Below, piece by piece: positions 5,377 to 10,305 of a DNA stretch of 10,305 bases. The translations under genes and the position numbers were made by a program. Origin of the DNA: JAAYYM01 sp035271065 (GTDB lineage Bacteria > Bacillota > Clostridia > Lachnospirales > Lachnospiraceae); NCBI GenBank assembly GCA_035271065.1, contig DATESB010000233.1:1-10305 (forward strand), read 5' to 3'. A model generated the notes under the pieces. That model was given only the letters and a program-made list of their open reading frames with translations, was not told the DNA's origin and did no database searches. Position 1 is the first letter of the stretch, and each line of letters starts with the position of its first letter.

Positions 5377-6300
5377 CTACGCCACCTCCAATTCAAGCAG
5401 TGTCAGAATCAGGGCCATTCTGATATAGACACCGTACTGTACCTGTTCAAAATATTTTGCACGTGGGTCTTCATCTACTTCAACTGAAATCTCATTGACA
5501 CGTGGGAGTGGATGCAGTACCAACATATCATTTTTGGCCAGTTCCATTTTGGCTTTATCTAAGATGTAGAAGTCTTTTAAGCGGACGTAATCCTCTTCGT
5601 TAAAGAAACGCTCTCTTTGTACGCGTGTCATATACAGAAGATCAAGTTCCGGCATGACGTCATCTAAGCGAATGACTTCTTCAAATTCAATGTTGTTTTT
5701 CTTTAATACATCCTCGCGAATGTAATCGGGAATGCGTAATTCTTCGGGAGAGATAAAGATAAATTTCACATTCGGGTATCTAATAAGTGCATTGATTAGA
5801 GAATGTACTGTACGACCAAACTTTAGGTCACCGCAAAGACCAATGGTCAGGTTGTCAAGGCGCCCTTTTAGTGAATGAATGGTTAACAGATCGGTAAGTG
5901 TCTGGGTTGGATGCTGATGTCCGCCGTCACCTGCATTTATAACAGGAATGCGGGACTTTGCAGCAGCAACCATGGGAGCACCTTCCTTGGGATGACGCAT
6001 TGCACAGATGTCTGCATAGCAGGAAATCATGCGAATGGTATCTGAAACGCTTTCACCTTTGGCGGCAGAAGAGGAGTCTGCGGAAGCAAAACCGAGTACC
6101 TTACCTCCTAACTGCATCATTGCAGATTCAAAACTGAGCCGCGTTCTTGTGCTTGGCTCGTAAAAGCAGGTGGCAAGTATCTTTCCGTCACAAATATGTG
6201 CATACTTATCCGGATTGAGCCGGATGTCATCTGCCAGTGTCATTAGTTGGTCCAGTTCTTCCACTGTCATATCCAGTGGACTCATGAGATGTCTCATCAT
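5377..6300 (-). CDS. pyrB: Aspartate carbamoyltransferase catalytic subunit
   Basis: PyrB (307 residues from this start; the family is usually about 300-310) joins carbamoyl phosphate to L-aspartate, the committed step of pyrimidine synthesis in the cytoplasm. Visible active-site motifs are FYEPSTRTRLSFE at 46-58 (carbamoyl phosphate binding), SSAAKGES at 77-84 (the mobile loop supplying Ser and Lys to the neighbouring subunit), GGHQHPTQTLTDL at 126-138, RVQRERF, and HPLPRVNEI near the C-terminus. I prefer ATG-6300 over the upstream ATG-6315 because AAGGGAG (6312-6306) sits 5 nt before 6300 and overlaps the codons of the longer form; ATG-6297 is also possible. It forms an operon with pyrI. 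A terminator-like hairpin at 6330-6364 lies immediately upstream. Confidence 0.97.
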   Translation of the reverse strand: MMRHLMSPLDMTVEELDQLMTLADDIRLNPDKYAHICDGKILATCFYEPSTRTRLSFESAMMQLGGKVLGFASADSSSAAKGESVSDTIRMISCYADICAMRHPKEGAPMVAAAKSRIPVINAGDGGHQHPTQTLTDLLTIHSLKGRLDNLTIGLCGDLKFGRTVHSLINALIRYPNVKFIFISPEELRIPDYIREDVLKKNNIEFEEVIRLDDVMPELDLLYMTRVQRERFFNEEDYVRLKDFYILDKAKMELAKNDMLVLHPLPRVNEISVEVDEDPRAKYFEQVQYGVYIRMALILTLLELEVA

Positions 6301-6318
6301 AAATTCTCCCTTCATATA

Positions 6319-6324
6319 ATTATA
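6319..6324 (-). promoter_or_regulatory. Possible -10 element directly before the pyrB ribosome-binding site
   Basis: The minus strand reads TATAAT at 6324-6319, within the 12-bp palindrome ATATAATTATAT (6314-6325). Used as a -10, it would start transcription near 6312, at the first base of the pyrB SD, giving a leader of only about 12 nt. The matching -35 position (TTTTCT) is poor and lies inside the upstream hairpin, so this is uncertain. Confidence 0.35.
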
Positions 6325-6329
6325 TTCTT

Positions 6330-6364
6330 AAAAAATCGAAGAGAAAATAAATTCTCTTCGATTT
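6330..6364 (-). terminator. Strong intrinsic terminator / possible attenuator before pyrB
   Basis: Read on the minus strand, a perfect 13-bp stem AAATCGAAGAGAA (6364-6352) / TTCTCTTCGATTT (6345-6333) closes a 6-nt loop and continues into a run of six T (6335-6330). It lies 11 bp after the nitroreductase stop and about 30 bp before the pyrB start. It either ends the nitroreductase transcript or works as a regulated attenuator in a common transcript. Confidence 0.88.
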
Positions 6365-6375
6365 GTTTGAAACCA

Positions 6376-6915
6376 TTATTTGAATAGTAATAAATCATCT
6401 ACGGTTTTTCTCTTTGGAGCTTCCGGTGATTCTGCCGGGTGACCAATACAAATAATATTAACAAGTTCGCGGTCCTCAGGGATTTCGAGCACCTCAGAAA
6501 CAGTTTCATCAAAAATGCCAAGGATTACGGTTCCGAGTCCTAACTCGTGAGCCGCAAGGCAAAATGTCTGTGTAGCGATACCGGCATCAAACATCTGCCA
6601 AGCATCTTTTCTGGAAGTGGTAAAGGAACCGTCTCGTTCATATCCGCATCTGCCCTTCAGAACCGTTACTGCAATTAGCATAGGAGCAGCATTCATGGCA
6701 TTGGCGTTATAAACAAAACCGGTGGTACATTCATTTGCAATTCTATCTTTTAACTGCTTGTTGTCGATTGCAATATAGCGAACAACCTGTGTATTCTTCC
6801 AAGAGGGAGAATAGGATGCGGCTTCTACAATCTGTTTCAGAGTCTCATGTGAGACAGGTTCATCCGTAAATGCACGAATACTTCTGCGGCTGTGTATACA
6901 ATCCAGTGTCTGCAT
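6376..6915 (-). CDS. Nitroreductase-family FMN oxidoreductase
   Basis: The 179-residue flavoprotein belongs to the nitroreductase superfamily. The N-terminal FMN-phosphate motif is HSRRSIRAF (8-16), followed by the SPSWKNTQ element (36-43) that contacts the flavin. The C-terminal half has DAGIATQTFCLAAHELGLGT and the LVNIICIGHPAESP strand typical of the fold. Such enzymes reduce nitro groups, quinones or flavins with NAD(P)H; the physiological substrate cannot be read from sequence. AGGAGG at 6928-6923, 7 nt before ATG-6915, fixes the start. The promoter at 6985-6957 drives it divergently from the PH-domain gene. It is followed by the 6364-6330 hairpin and then pyrB on the same strand, so partial read-through into pyrBI is possible. 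Confidence 0.95.
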   Translation of the reverse strand: MQTLDCIHSRRSIRAFTDEPVSHETLKQIVEAASYSPSWKNTQVVRYIAIDNKQLKDRIANECTTGFVYNANAMNAAPMLIAVTVLKGRCGYERDGSFTTSRKDAWQMFDAGIATQTFCLAAHELGLGTVILGIFDETVSEVLEIPEDRELVNIICIGHPAESPEAPKRKTVDDLLLFK

Positions 6916-6956
6916 AGTTCTTCCTCCTATTTTTGGTTGATATGTTCTAATTAAGT

Positions 6957-6985
6957 ATTATAATATACCAAAGAATGTTTTGCAA
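6957..6985 (-). promoter_or_regulatory. Nitroreductase promoter (shares its -35 with the divergent promoter)
   Basis: On the minus strand, -35 TTGCAA (6985-6980) and a perfect -10 TATAAT (6962-6957) are separated by 17 bp. The transcript is expected to begin near 6950, about 35 nt upstream of the nitroreductase start codon. Confidence 0.8.
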
Positions 6986-7008
6986 TATCAATCAAAATGT
7001 TTTATACT
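6980..7008 (+). promoter_or_regulatory. PH-domain gene promoter (shares its -35 with the nitroreductase promoter)
   Basis: On the plus strand, the same palindromic TTGCAA (6980-6985) stands 17 bp before TATACT (7003-7008). Transcription would begin near 7015 and give a leader of about 68 nt. The rest of the 6916-7082 spacer holds no gene. Confidence 0.72.
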
Positions 7009-7082
7009 AAAAATTAACAATCACGATACATTGTAACAGAATATGATGCATGGTGTTAGGAACACTACGAGGAGGACGCACA

Positions 7083-7457
7083 ATGGGTTATGTAGAAAGA
7101 AAAAGATGGCTGTTTTTGGGATTACCGTGGACATTTACGAAATATACGGTAGAAGATAATGTTCTGACAACAGATAAAGGATTGATTAATACAATTGAAA
7201 ATGATTGCTATATGTATAAAATTCAGGACGTACAGTTGGAGACAAGTTTCATGGAGCGCATTTTCAAACTTGGTACGGTCGTATGCTTTACAGGTGATGT
7301 GACAGATAAGAAGTTGGAATTGAAGCATATCAGAAATGCTAAGGAAATCAAGAATTATATTCTTGAAAAGTCTGAAGAGGACAGAAGAAAGCGTCGTACA
7401 TTGAATACTTTGGATATCGGTGCAGACGGAGAAGCAGACTTGGCAGATATTGATTAA
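7083..7457 (+). CDS. Bacterial PH-domain protein (YdbS/DUF304-like)
   Basis: The 124-residue protein matches the bacterial pleckstrin-homology (bPH_2, formerly DUF304) pattern. It has an N-terminal strand pair (WTFTKYTVEDNVLTTDKGLI), then the conserved IQDVQLETSFMERIFKLGTV element at about 47-66, where such domains carry an 'I..V......RIF..G.V' signature. A strand and a terminal helix follow (HIRNAKEIKNYILEKSEEDRRKR). Most relatives are membrane-anchored; no membrane segment is present here, so it is probably soluble or peripheral. The acidic tail (DIGADGEADLADID) looks disordered. I place the start at ATG-7083 because AGGAGG (7070-7075) is 7 nt upstream; the longer in-frame ATG-7050 has no SD and would read through that site. 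It is divergent from the nitroreductase and ends at the 7496-7550 hairpin. Confidence 0.85.
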   Translation: MGYVERKRWLFLGLPWTFTKYTVEDNVLTTDKGLINTIENDCYMYKIQDVQLETSFMERIFKLGTVVCFTGDVTDKKLELKHIRNAKEIKNYILEKSEEDRRKRRTLNTLDIGADGEADLADID

Positions 7458-7495
7458 TGAGCACGTCACAGATGATGTGTACGATATAAATACAT

Positions 7496-7550
7496 AAACT
7501 CCCATGTGGCAGTCGGTAATGTAATATCGAATACGTCCAATGGGAGTTTT
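7496..7550. terminator. Probable terminator between converging PH-domain and membrane-protein genes
   Basis: AAACTCCCAT (7496-7505) pairs perfectly with ATGGGAGTTT (7540-7549), with three more pairs possible inside (TGG 7507-7509 with CCA 7537-7539), leaving a loop of about 27 nt. T-rich sequence follows on the plus strand (TTTTGTTTAT). The minus-strand tail is weaker. The long loop lowers confidence compared with the other terminators here. Confidence 0.65.
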
Positions 7551-7564
7551 GTTTATAGGTAGAC

Positions 7565-7996
7565 TTATGCTTTGGATTTATGTTTTAGCAGAATACTTTC
7601 AAAGAGGAGTCCGGTCAGAAACCAAAGAGGTGCATAATCCAGGCGGATGACTCCTTTGATATTGGTTCCGGCATGAGAGTAATCCCACGGACACATGTGA
7701 TGCTTCTTTAATAATGAACCGGAGAAGAATTCGATTAGGAAGATAGCAATTGTATATACGGTTCCGCGAAAGAGGATGCCTTTCTTTTTACACAATTGAA
7801 ACAGTGGTACAATAAAGGCACCCATGCCGTAAATGGGGAACATCCATATGGAAGTATTACCTTTTAATTTCATTTCTCTTTTGCGAAATGAATCAAAGGC
7901 CGTAAATAGAATTTCCAGGCACCAACCGAGGGTGCCGCATAAAATAAACTTTTTCATCATGCAGATAGGATAACCAAAATCAAAACAAATATGCAT
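7565..7996 (-). CDS. Putative ABC-transporter type IV (CmpB-like) integral membrane protein
   Basis: The 143-residue membrane protein has four hydrophobic segments at about 17-34, 51-68, 78-96 and 122-137. It carries the family marks LKGNTSIWMFPIYG (44-57), CPWDY (102-106) and IRLDYAPLWF (117-126), which I recognise from the 'putative ABC-transporter type IV' (ABC_trans_CmpB) family. Despite the name, no ATPase or binding protein is nearby and the biochemical role is not established. The start is uncertain: ATG-7996, ATG-7960 and ATG-7957 are all in frame, and none has a recognisable SD, unlike every other gene here. Homology begins near residue 15, so the shorter starts are equally plausible. 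It is divergent from folC, with 17 bp between the outermost starts, and ends at TAA 7567-7565 beside the 7496-7550 hairpin. Confidence 0.85.
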   Translation of the reverse strand: MHICFDFGYPICMMKKFILCGTLGWCLEILFTAFDSFRKREMKLKGNTSIWMFPIYGMGAFIVPLFQLCKKKGILFRGTVYTIAIFLIEFFSGSLLKKHHMCPWDYSHAGTNIKGVIRLDYAPLWFLTGLLFESILLKHKSKA

Positions 7997-8013
7997 AAGG
8001 AAGCAGTTAAATC

Positions 8014-9354
8014 ATGAATTACAAAGAGGCACGCACATATATTGAACAAACAACAAAATACGGCAGTATCCTTGGTCTTGAAACAATAAAACAGTTGTTA
8101 AAGCGGTTAGACAATCCACAGGATACATTGAAGTTTATTCATATTGCCGGTACAAATGGCAAGGGTTCGGTATCGGCATTTTTAAGTGCAATCTTAAAGG
8201 CTGCTGGTTACCGCGTTGGTACCTATAATTCACCGGTGGTATTTGAAGCAAGAGAATTGGCACTTGTAAACGGACGTAAAATCAGTGAGGCTGATTATGC
8301 CGGATTGATGACCAGAGTGGCGGCAGTTGCAGATGCTATGGAAGCAGAAGGTTTACCTCATCCAACTGTATTTGAAATAGAGACAGCAATGGCCTTTCTT
8401 TATTTTCAGCAGAAGAAGTGTCAACTGGTTGTGTTGGAAGCAGGACTTGGTGGCCTGACAGATGCAACCAATATCATAAAAACGACTGAAGTGGCTGTGA
8501 TTACATCCGTCAGTCTGGATCACACTCTTGTGCTGGGGAGTACCGTGGAAGAAATCATGCAGCAGAAGGCGGGGATTATTAAGCCAGAGTGTGCAGTTGT
8601 TGTGCAAGGCGGTATACCACAGGCAGTTCAAGTGGTTATTAATAAATGTGATGAGATGCATGTTCCTTTGACAATTGCAGACGGTTCTGCGGTGCATGAT
8701 GTCATGAGAGACTTTCCAAAACAGACATTTTCCTATAAGACTTATCAGAACCTTGAGATATCCATGGCGGGGGCTTATCAGACAGATAATGTCGTTGTTG
8801 CTATTGAAGTCATAGAACAGTTGAAACAGCGTGGATACGTAATTCATGAGGCACAGTTACGAAAAGGGCTATTAGAGGCAGTGCTGCCGGGACGATTTTC
8901 TGTCATTAGTGAAAACCCGTTATTTATCATTGACGGAGCACATAATGAAGGCGCTGCATTGCGTCTGAAAGAGACGATAGAATTATATTTTACAAATCAA
9001 AGAATTATCTATATAATGGGTGTATTGAAAGACAAGGATTATGAGAAAATCTGCGAATTGACCGTACCACTTGCTTCCGATGTGATTACGGTATCAACAA
9101 CAGGAGAGCGCAGGTTACCGGCATTGACATTGGCAGAGAGTGCACGGCGGTTTAACGACAGGGTAACAGCAGCCGATAGTGTTGAAGAGGCAATTGAAAT
9201 CAGTCTCTTGTTAGCGGGAATGCCTACTGATTCAGCTGGGGAAAAGCCTGTTATAATTGCATTCGGTTCTCTTTCCTACTTGGGAAGAGTTGTACAGATT
9301 ATGAAGACTAAACTGACGAGGAGAGACTTGCATGGTAGACAAAGAGAAGATTGA
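8014..9354 (+). CDS. folC: Bifunctional folylpolyglutamate synthase / dihydrofolate synthase
   Basis: FolC (446 residues) is a cytoplasmic Mur-ligase-like enzyme that adds glutamate to dihydropteroate and/or extends folate polyglutamate tails using ATP. The N-terminal ATPase domain has the P-loop GTNGKGSV at 46-53, then VLEAGLGGLTDATNII (the second FolC signature; the Arg often found after GLGG is Leu here) and QQKAGIIKPE. The C-terminal domain includes LPGRF and IDGAHNEGAA. The last residues (LTRRDLHGRQRED) are basic and overlap the folE start. The SD-like AAGGA (7997-8001) is 12 nt from ATG-8014, rather far. No convincing promoter is visible in the crowded upstream region, which is the 5' part of the divergent membrane-protein gene. 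First gene of the folate cluster. Confidence 0.96.
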   Translation: MNYKEARTYIEQTTKYGSILGLETIKQLLKRLDNPQDTLKFIHIAGTNGKGSVSAFLSAILKAAGYRVGTYNSPVVFEARELALVNGRKISEADYAGLMTRVAAVADAMEAEGLPHPTVFEIETAMAFLYFQQKKCQLVVLEAGLGGLTDATNIIKTTEVAVITSVSLDHTLVLGSTVEEIMQQKAGIIKPECAVVVQGGIPQAVQVVINKCDEMHVPLTIADGSAVHDVMRDFPKQTFSYKTYQNLEISMAGAYQTDNVVVAIEVIEQLKQRGYVIHEAQLRKGLLEAVLPGRFSVISENPLFIIDGAHNEGAALRLKETIELYFTNQRIIYIMGVLKDKDYEKICELTVPLASDVITVSTTGERRLPALTLAESARRFNDRVTAADSVEEAIEISLLLAGMPTDSAGEKPVIIAFGSLSYLGRVVQIMKTKLTRRDLHGRQRED

Positions 9355-9892
9355 GCAGGCGGTCAAGCTGTTGCTTGAGGGCATCGGCGAAGATGTGACA
9401 AGAGAGGGACTTATTGATACACCGGGTAGGATTGCAAGGATGTATGAAGAAATATACAGTGGCATGGATAAGAGTGCAGCAAAGCATTTGCAGAAGACGT
9501 TTCATGTAGATAATAATGAAATGATAGTAGAGCGGGATATTACATTTTACTCTACCTGTGAACATCATTTGATGCCGTTTTATGGGAAAGCACATATTGC
9601 ATATATTCCGGACGGAGAAGTTGTTGGTATCAGTAAACTTGCCCGTACGGTGGAGGTATATGCAAAACGTCCGCAAATACAGGAAAAACTAACGACTCAG
9701 ATTGCTGATGCACTCATGGAATATCTGAAACCGAAGGGTGTTATGGTGATGTTAGAAGCAGAGCATATGTGTATGACGATGCGAGGCATCAAGAAGCCGG
9801 GTTCTCAAACGGTGACGATGGTGACAAGAGGTATCTTTGAACATAATGCAGAACTTAAAAATACATTCTTTTCTATGATTACACGTAAATAG
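9332..9892 (+). CDS. folE: GTP cyclohydrolase I (type IA)
   Basis: FolE (186 residues) converts GTP to 7,8-dihydroneopterin triphosphate and formate, the first step of folate synthesis. The zinc and catalytic residues are in place: STCEHHLMPF at 74-83 supplies Cys76, His78 and His79, and HMCMTMRG at 145-152 supplies Cys147. GKAHIAYIP (85-93), GISKLARTVE (99-108) and the C-terminal SQTVTMVTRGIFE complete the family pattern. Length is close to that of other bacterial type IA enzymes. The start at ATG-9332 is supported by AGGAG at 9319-9323, 8 nt upstream. It overlaps the end of folC by 23 bp, indicating translational coupling, and is followed 12 bp later by the HD-domain gene. Confidence 0.97.
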   Translation: MVDKEKIEQAVKLLLEGIGEDVTREGLIDTPGRIARMYEEIYSGMDKSAAKHLQKTFHVDNNEMIVERDITFYSTCEHHLMPFYGKAHIAYIPDGEVVGISKLARTVEVYAKRPQIQEKLTTQIADALMEYLKPKGVMVMLEAEHMCMTMRGIKKPGSQTVTMVTRGIFEHNAELKNTFFSMITRK

Positions 9893-9904
9893 GGAGGTTA
9901 TTGT

Positions 9905-10305
9905 ATGGATCGTGTGAACAGGTTGCTTCACAATATCAATTATCGGGCTTATCTGAAGGAGATAGAAGAGTTAGAAGATGGCAGGAGATTTTGCAAGCAT
10001 GACATGAATCATTTAATGGATGTTGCGCGTATTATGATGATACTGAAATTGGAAGACGGTGTTGATTTGCCAAAAGAGACGATTTACATGACGGCATTGT
10101 TGCATGATATTGGGCGAGGTGTTCAATTAAAGAGTGGAGTTCCCCACGAGGAAGCCGGAGCAGAAATTGCAGAGGCTATTTTAAGAGAATGCGGTTATGA
10201 TGATGAGGCAGAAATTGCGCAGATGATTAAAGCAATCCAGAATCATCGCAATGCAGAGGTAAAGTGCGACAAAGACTTGAATGGATTACTATATCGTGCT
10301 GATAA
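9905..10305 (+). CDS. HD-domain phosphohydrolase in the folate operon (3' end outside the window)
   Basis: This open frame runs off the window after 133 complete codons. AGGGAGG (9891-9897) overlaps the folE stop and lies 7 nt before ATG-9905. The visible part is an HD hydrolase: His32/His36 in KHDMNHLMDVAR, the metal-binding pair His67-Asp68 in TALLHDIGRG, His81 in VPHEEAG, and His114 in IQNHRN. The final residues (LNGLLYRAD) fit the start of the terminal HD aspartate helix. HD enzymes of this size are metal-dependent phosphatases. The position directly after folE suggests, by inference only, a role in removing phosphate from dihydroneopterin triphosphate or in nucleotide housekeeping linked to it. 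I expect further folate genes (folP, folB or folK) downstream. Confidence 0.9.
   Translation, partial: MDRVNRLLHNINYRAYLKEIEELEDGRRFCKHDMNHLMDVARIMMILKLEDGVDLPKETIYMTALLHDIGRGVQLKSGVPHEEAGAEIAEAILRECGYDDEAEIAQMIKAIQNHRNAEVKCDKDLNGLLYRAD

Noticed and set aside
5376..5396. Longer pyrI starting at TTG-5396
   Set aside because: The extra residues are read from the SD and the end of pyrB; ATG-5375 has GGAGG 9 nt upstream and matches where PyrI homology begins.
7050..7082. Longer PH-domain protein starting at ATG-7050
   Set aside because: The added 11 residues are encoded by the SD region (AGGAGG at 7070-7075), and no SD precedes ATG-7050.
7918..7936. GGCACC/GGTGCC hairpin as a terminator or folC regulatory element
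   Set aside because: The 6-bp stem lies inside the coding sequence of the membrane protein with no T-run after it; probably chance.
8353..8847. Minus-strand open frame of 164 codons inside folC
   Set aside because: It lies entirely within the well-supported folC gene, and its Cys/His-rich translation is typical of antisense to a coding frame.

Overview
The window reads as chromosomal DNA from a low-to-moderate G+C Gram-positive anaerobe, most likely a Lachnospiraceae-type Clostridia. The reasons are strong AGGAGG-type Shine-Dalgarno (SD) sites before nearly every gene, A/T-rich spacers with TTGxxA/TATAAT-like promoters, a pyrB-pyrI pair of clostridial type, an aldo/keto reductase carrying two 4Fe-4S motifs, and a folC-folE-HD folate cluster. 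I see no prophage, transposase, CRISPR array, tRNA or rRNA. Genus cannot be fixed from the sequence alone.

Layout, left to right. (1) 28-1731 (+): an unrecognised membrane-anchored helical-repeat protein, followed 24 bp later by a fusion of a YjbR/MmcQ-like domain to a GNAT acetyltransferase. (2) 1749-3345 (+): a MerR-family regulator of the AdhR/NmlR type behind a promoter with the 19-bp spacer and dyad typical of MerR control, then a ferredoxin-like aldo/keto reductase. This looks like a self-contained carbonyl/electrophile-response operon closed by a strong terminator. (3) 3379-3624 (-): a small unknown protein whose last codons lie in that terminator. (4) 3681-4739 (+): an AraC-family regulator with its own promoter, a leader of about 125 nt and a 20-bp tandem repeat next to its SD. 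It is followed by a compact GC-rich repeat cluster and a long bidirectional hairpin. (5) 6300-4947 (-): pyrB and pyrI, the catalytic and regulatory subunits of aspartate carbamoyltransferase. A 13-bp-stem terminator-like hairpin sits only about 30 bp before the pyrB start codon. (6) 6915-6376 (-): an FMN nitroreductase upstream of that hairpin, and 7083-7457 (+): a bacterial PH-domain protein. These two are divergently transcribed from promoters that appear to share one palindromic -35 hexamer. (7) 7996-7565 (-): a four-helix membrane protein of the putative ABC-transporter type IV (CmpB) family. (8) 8014-10305 (+): folC, folE and a truncated HD-domain phosphohydrolase, tightly packed as the start of a folate operon that continues beyond the window.

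Most of the coding content is ordinary metabolism and regulation, and I do not see a convincing new multi-gene defence or biosynthetic system. The parts most worth a second look are regulatory: the mirror-symmetric divergent promoter at 6957-7008, the possible attenuator before pyrB, the palindromic -10 element at 3704-3713, and the HD enzyme in the folate operon as a candidate for the phosphate-removal step. The YjbR-GNAT fusion is the most unusual protein architecture.
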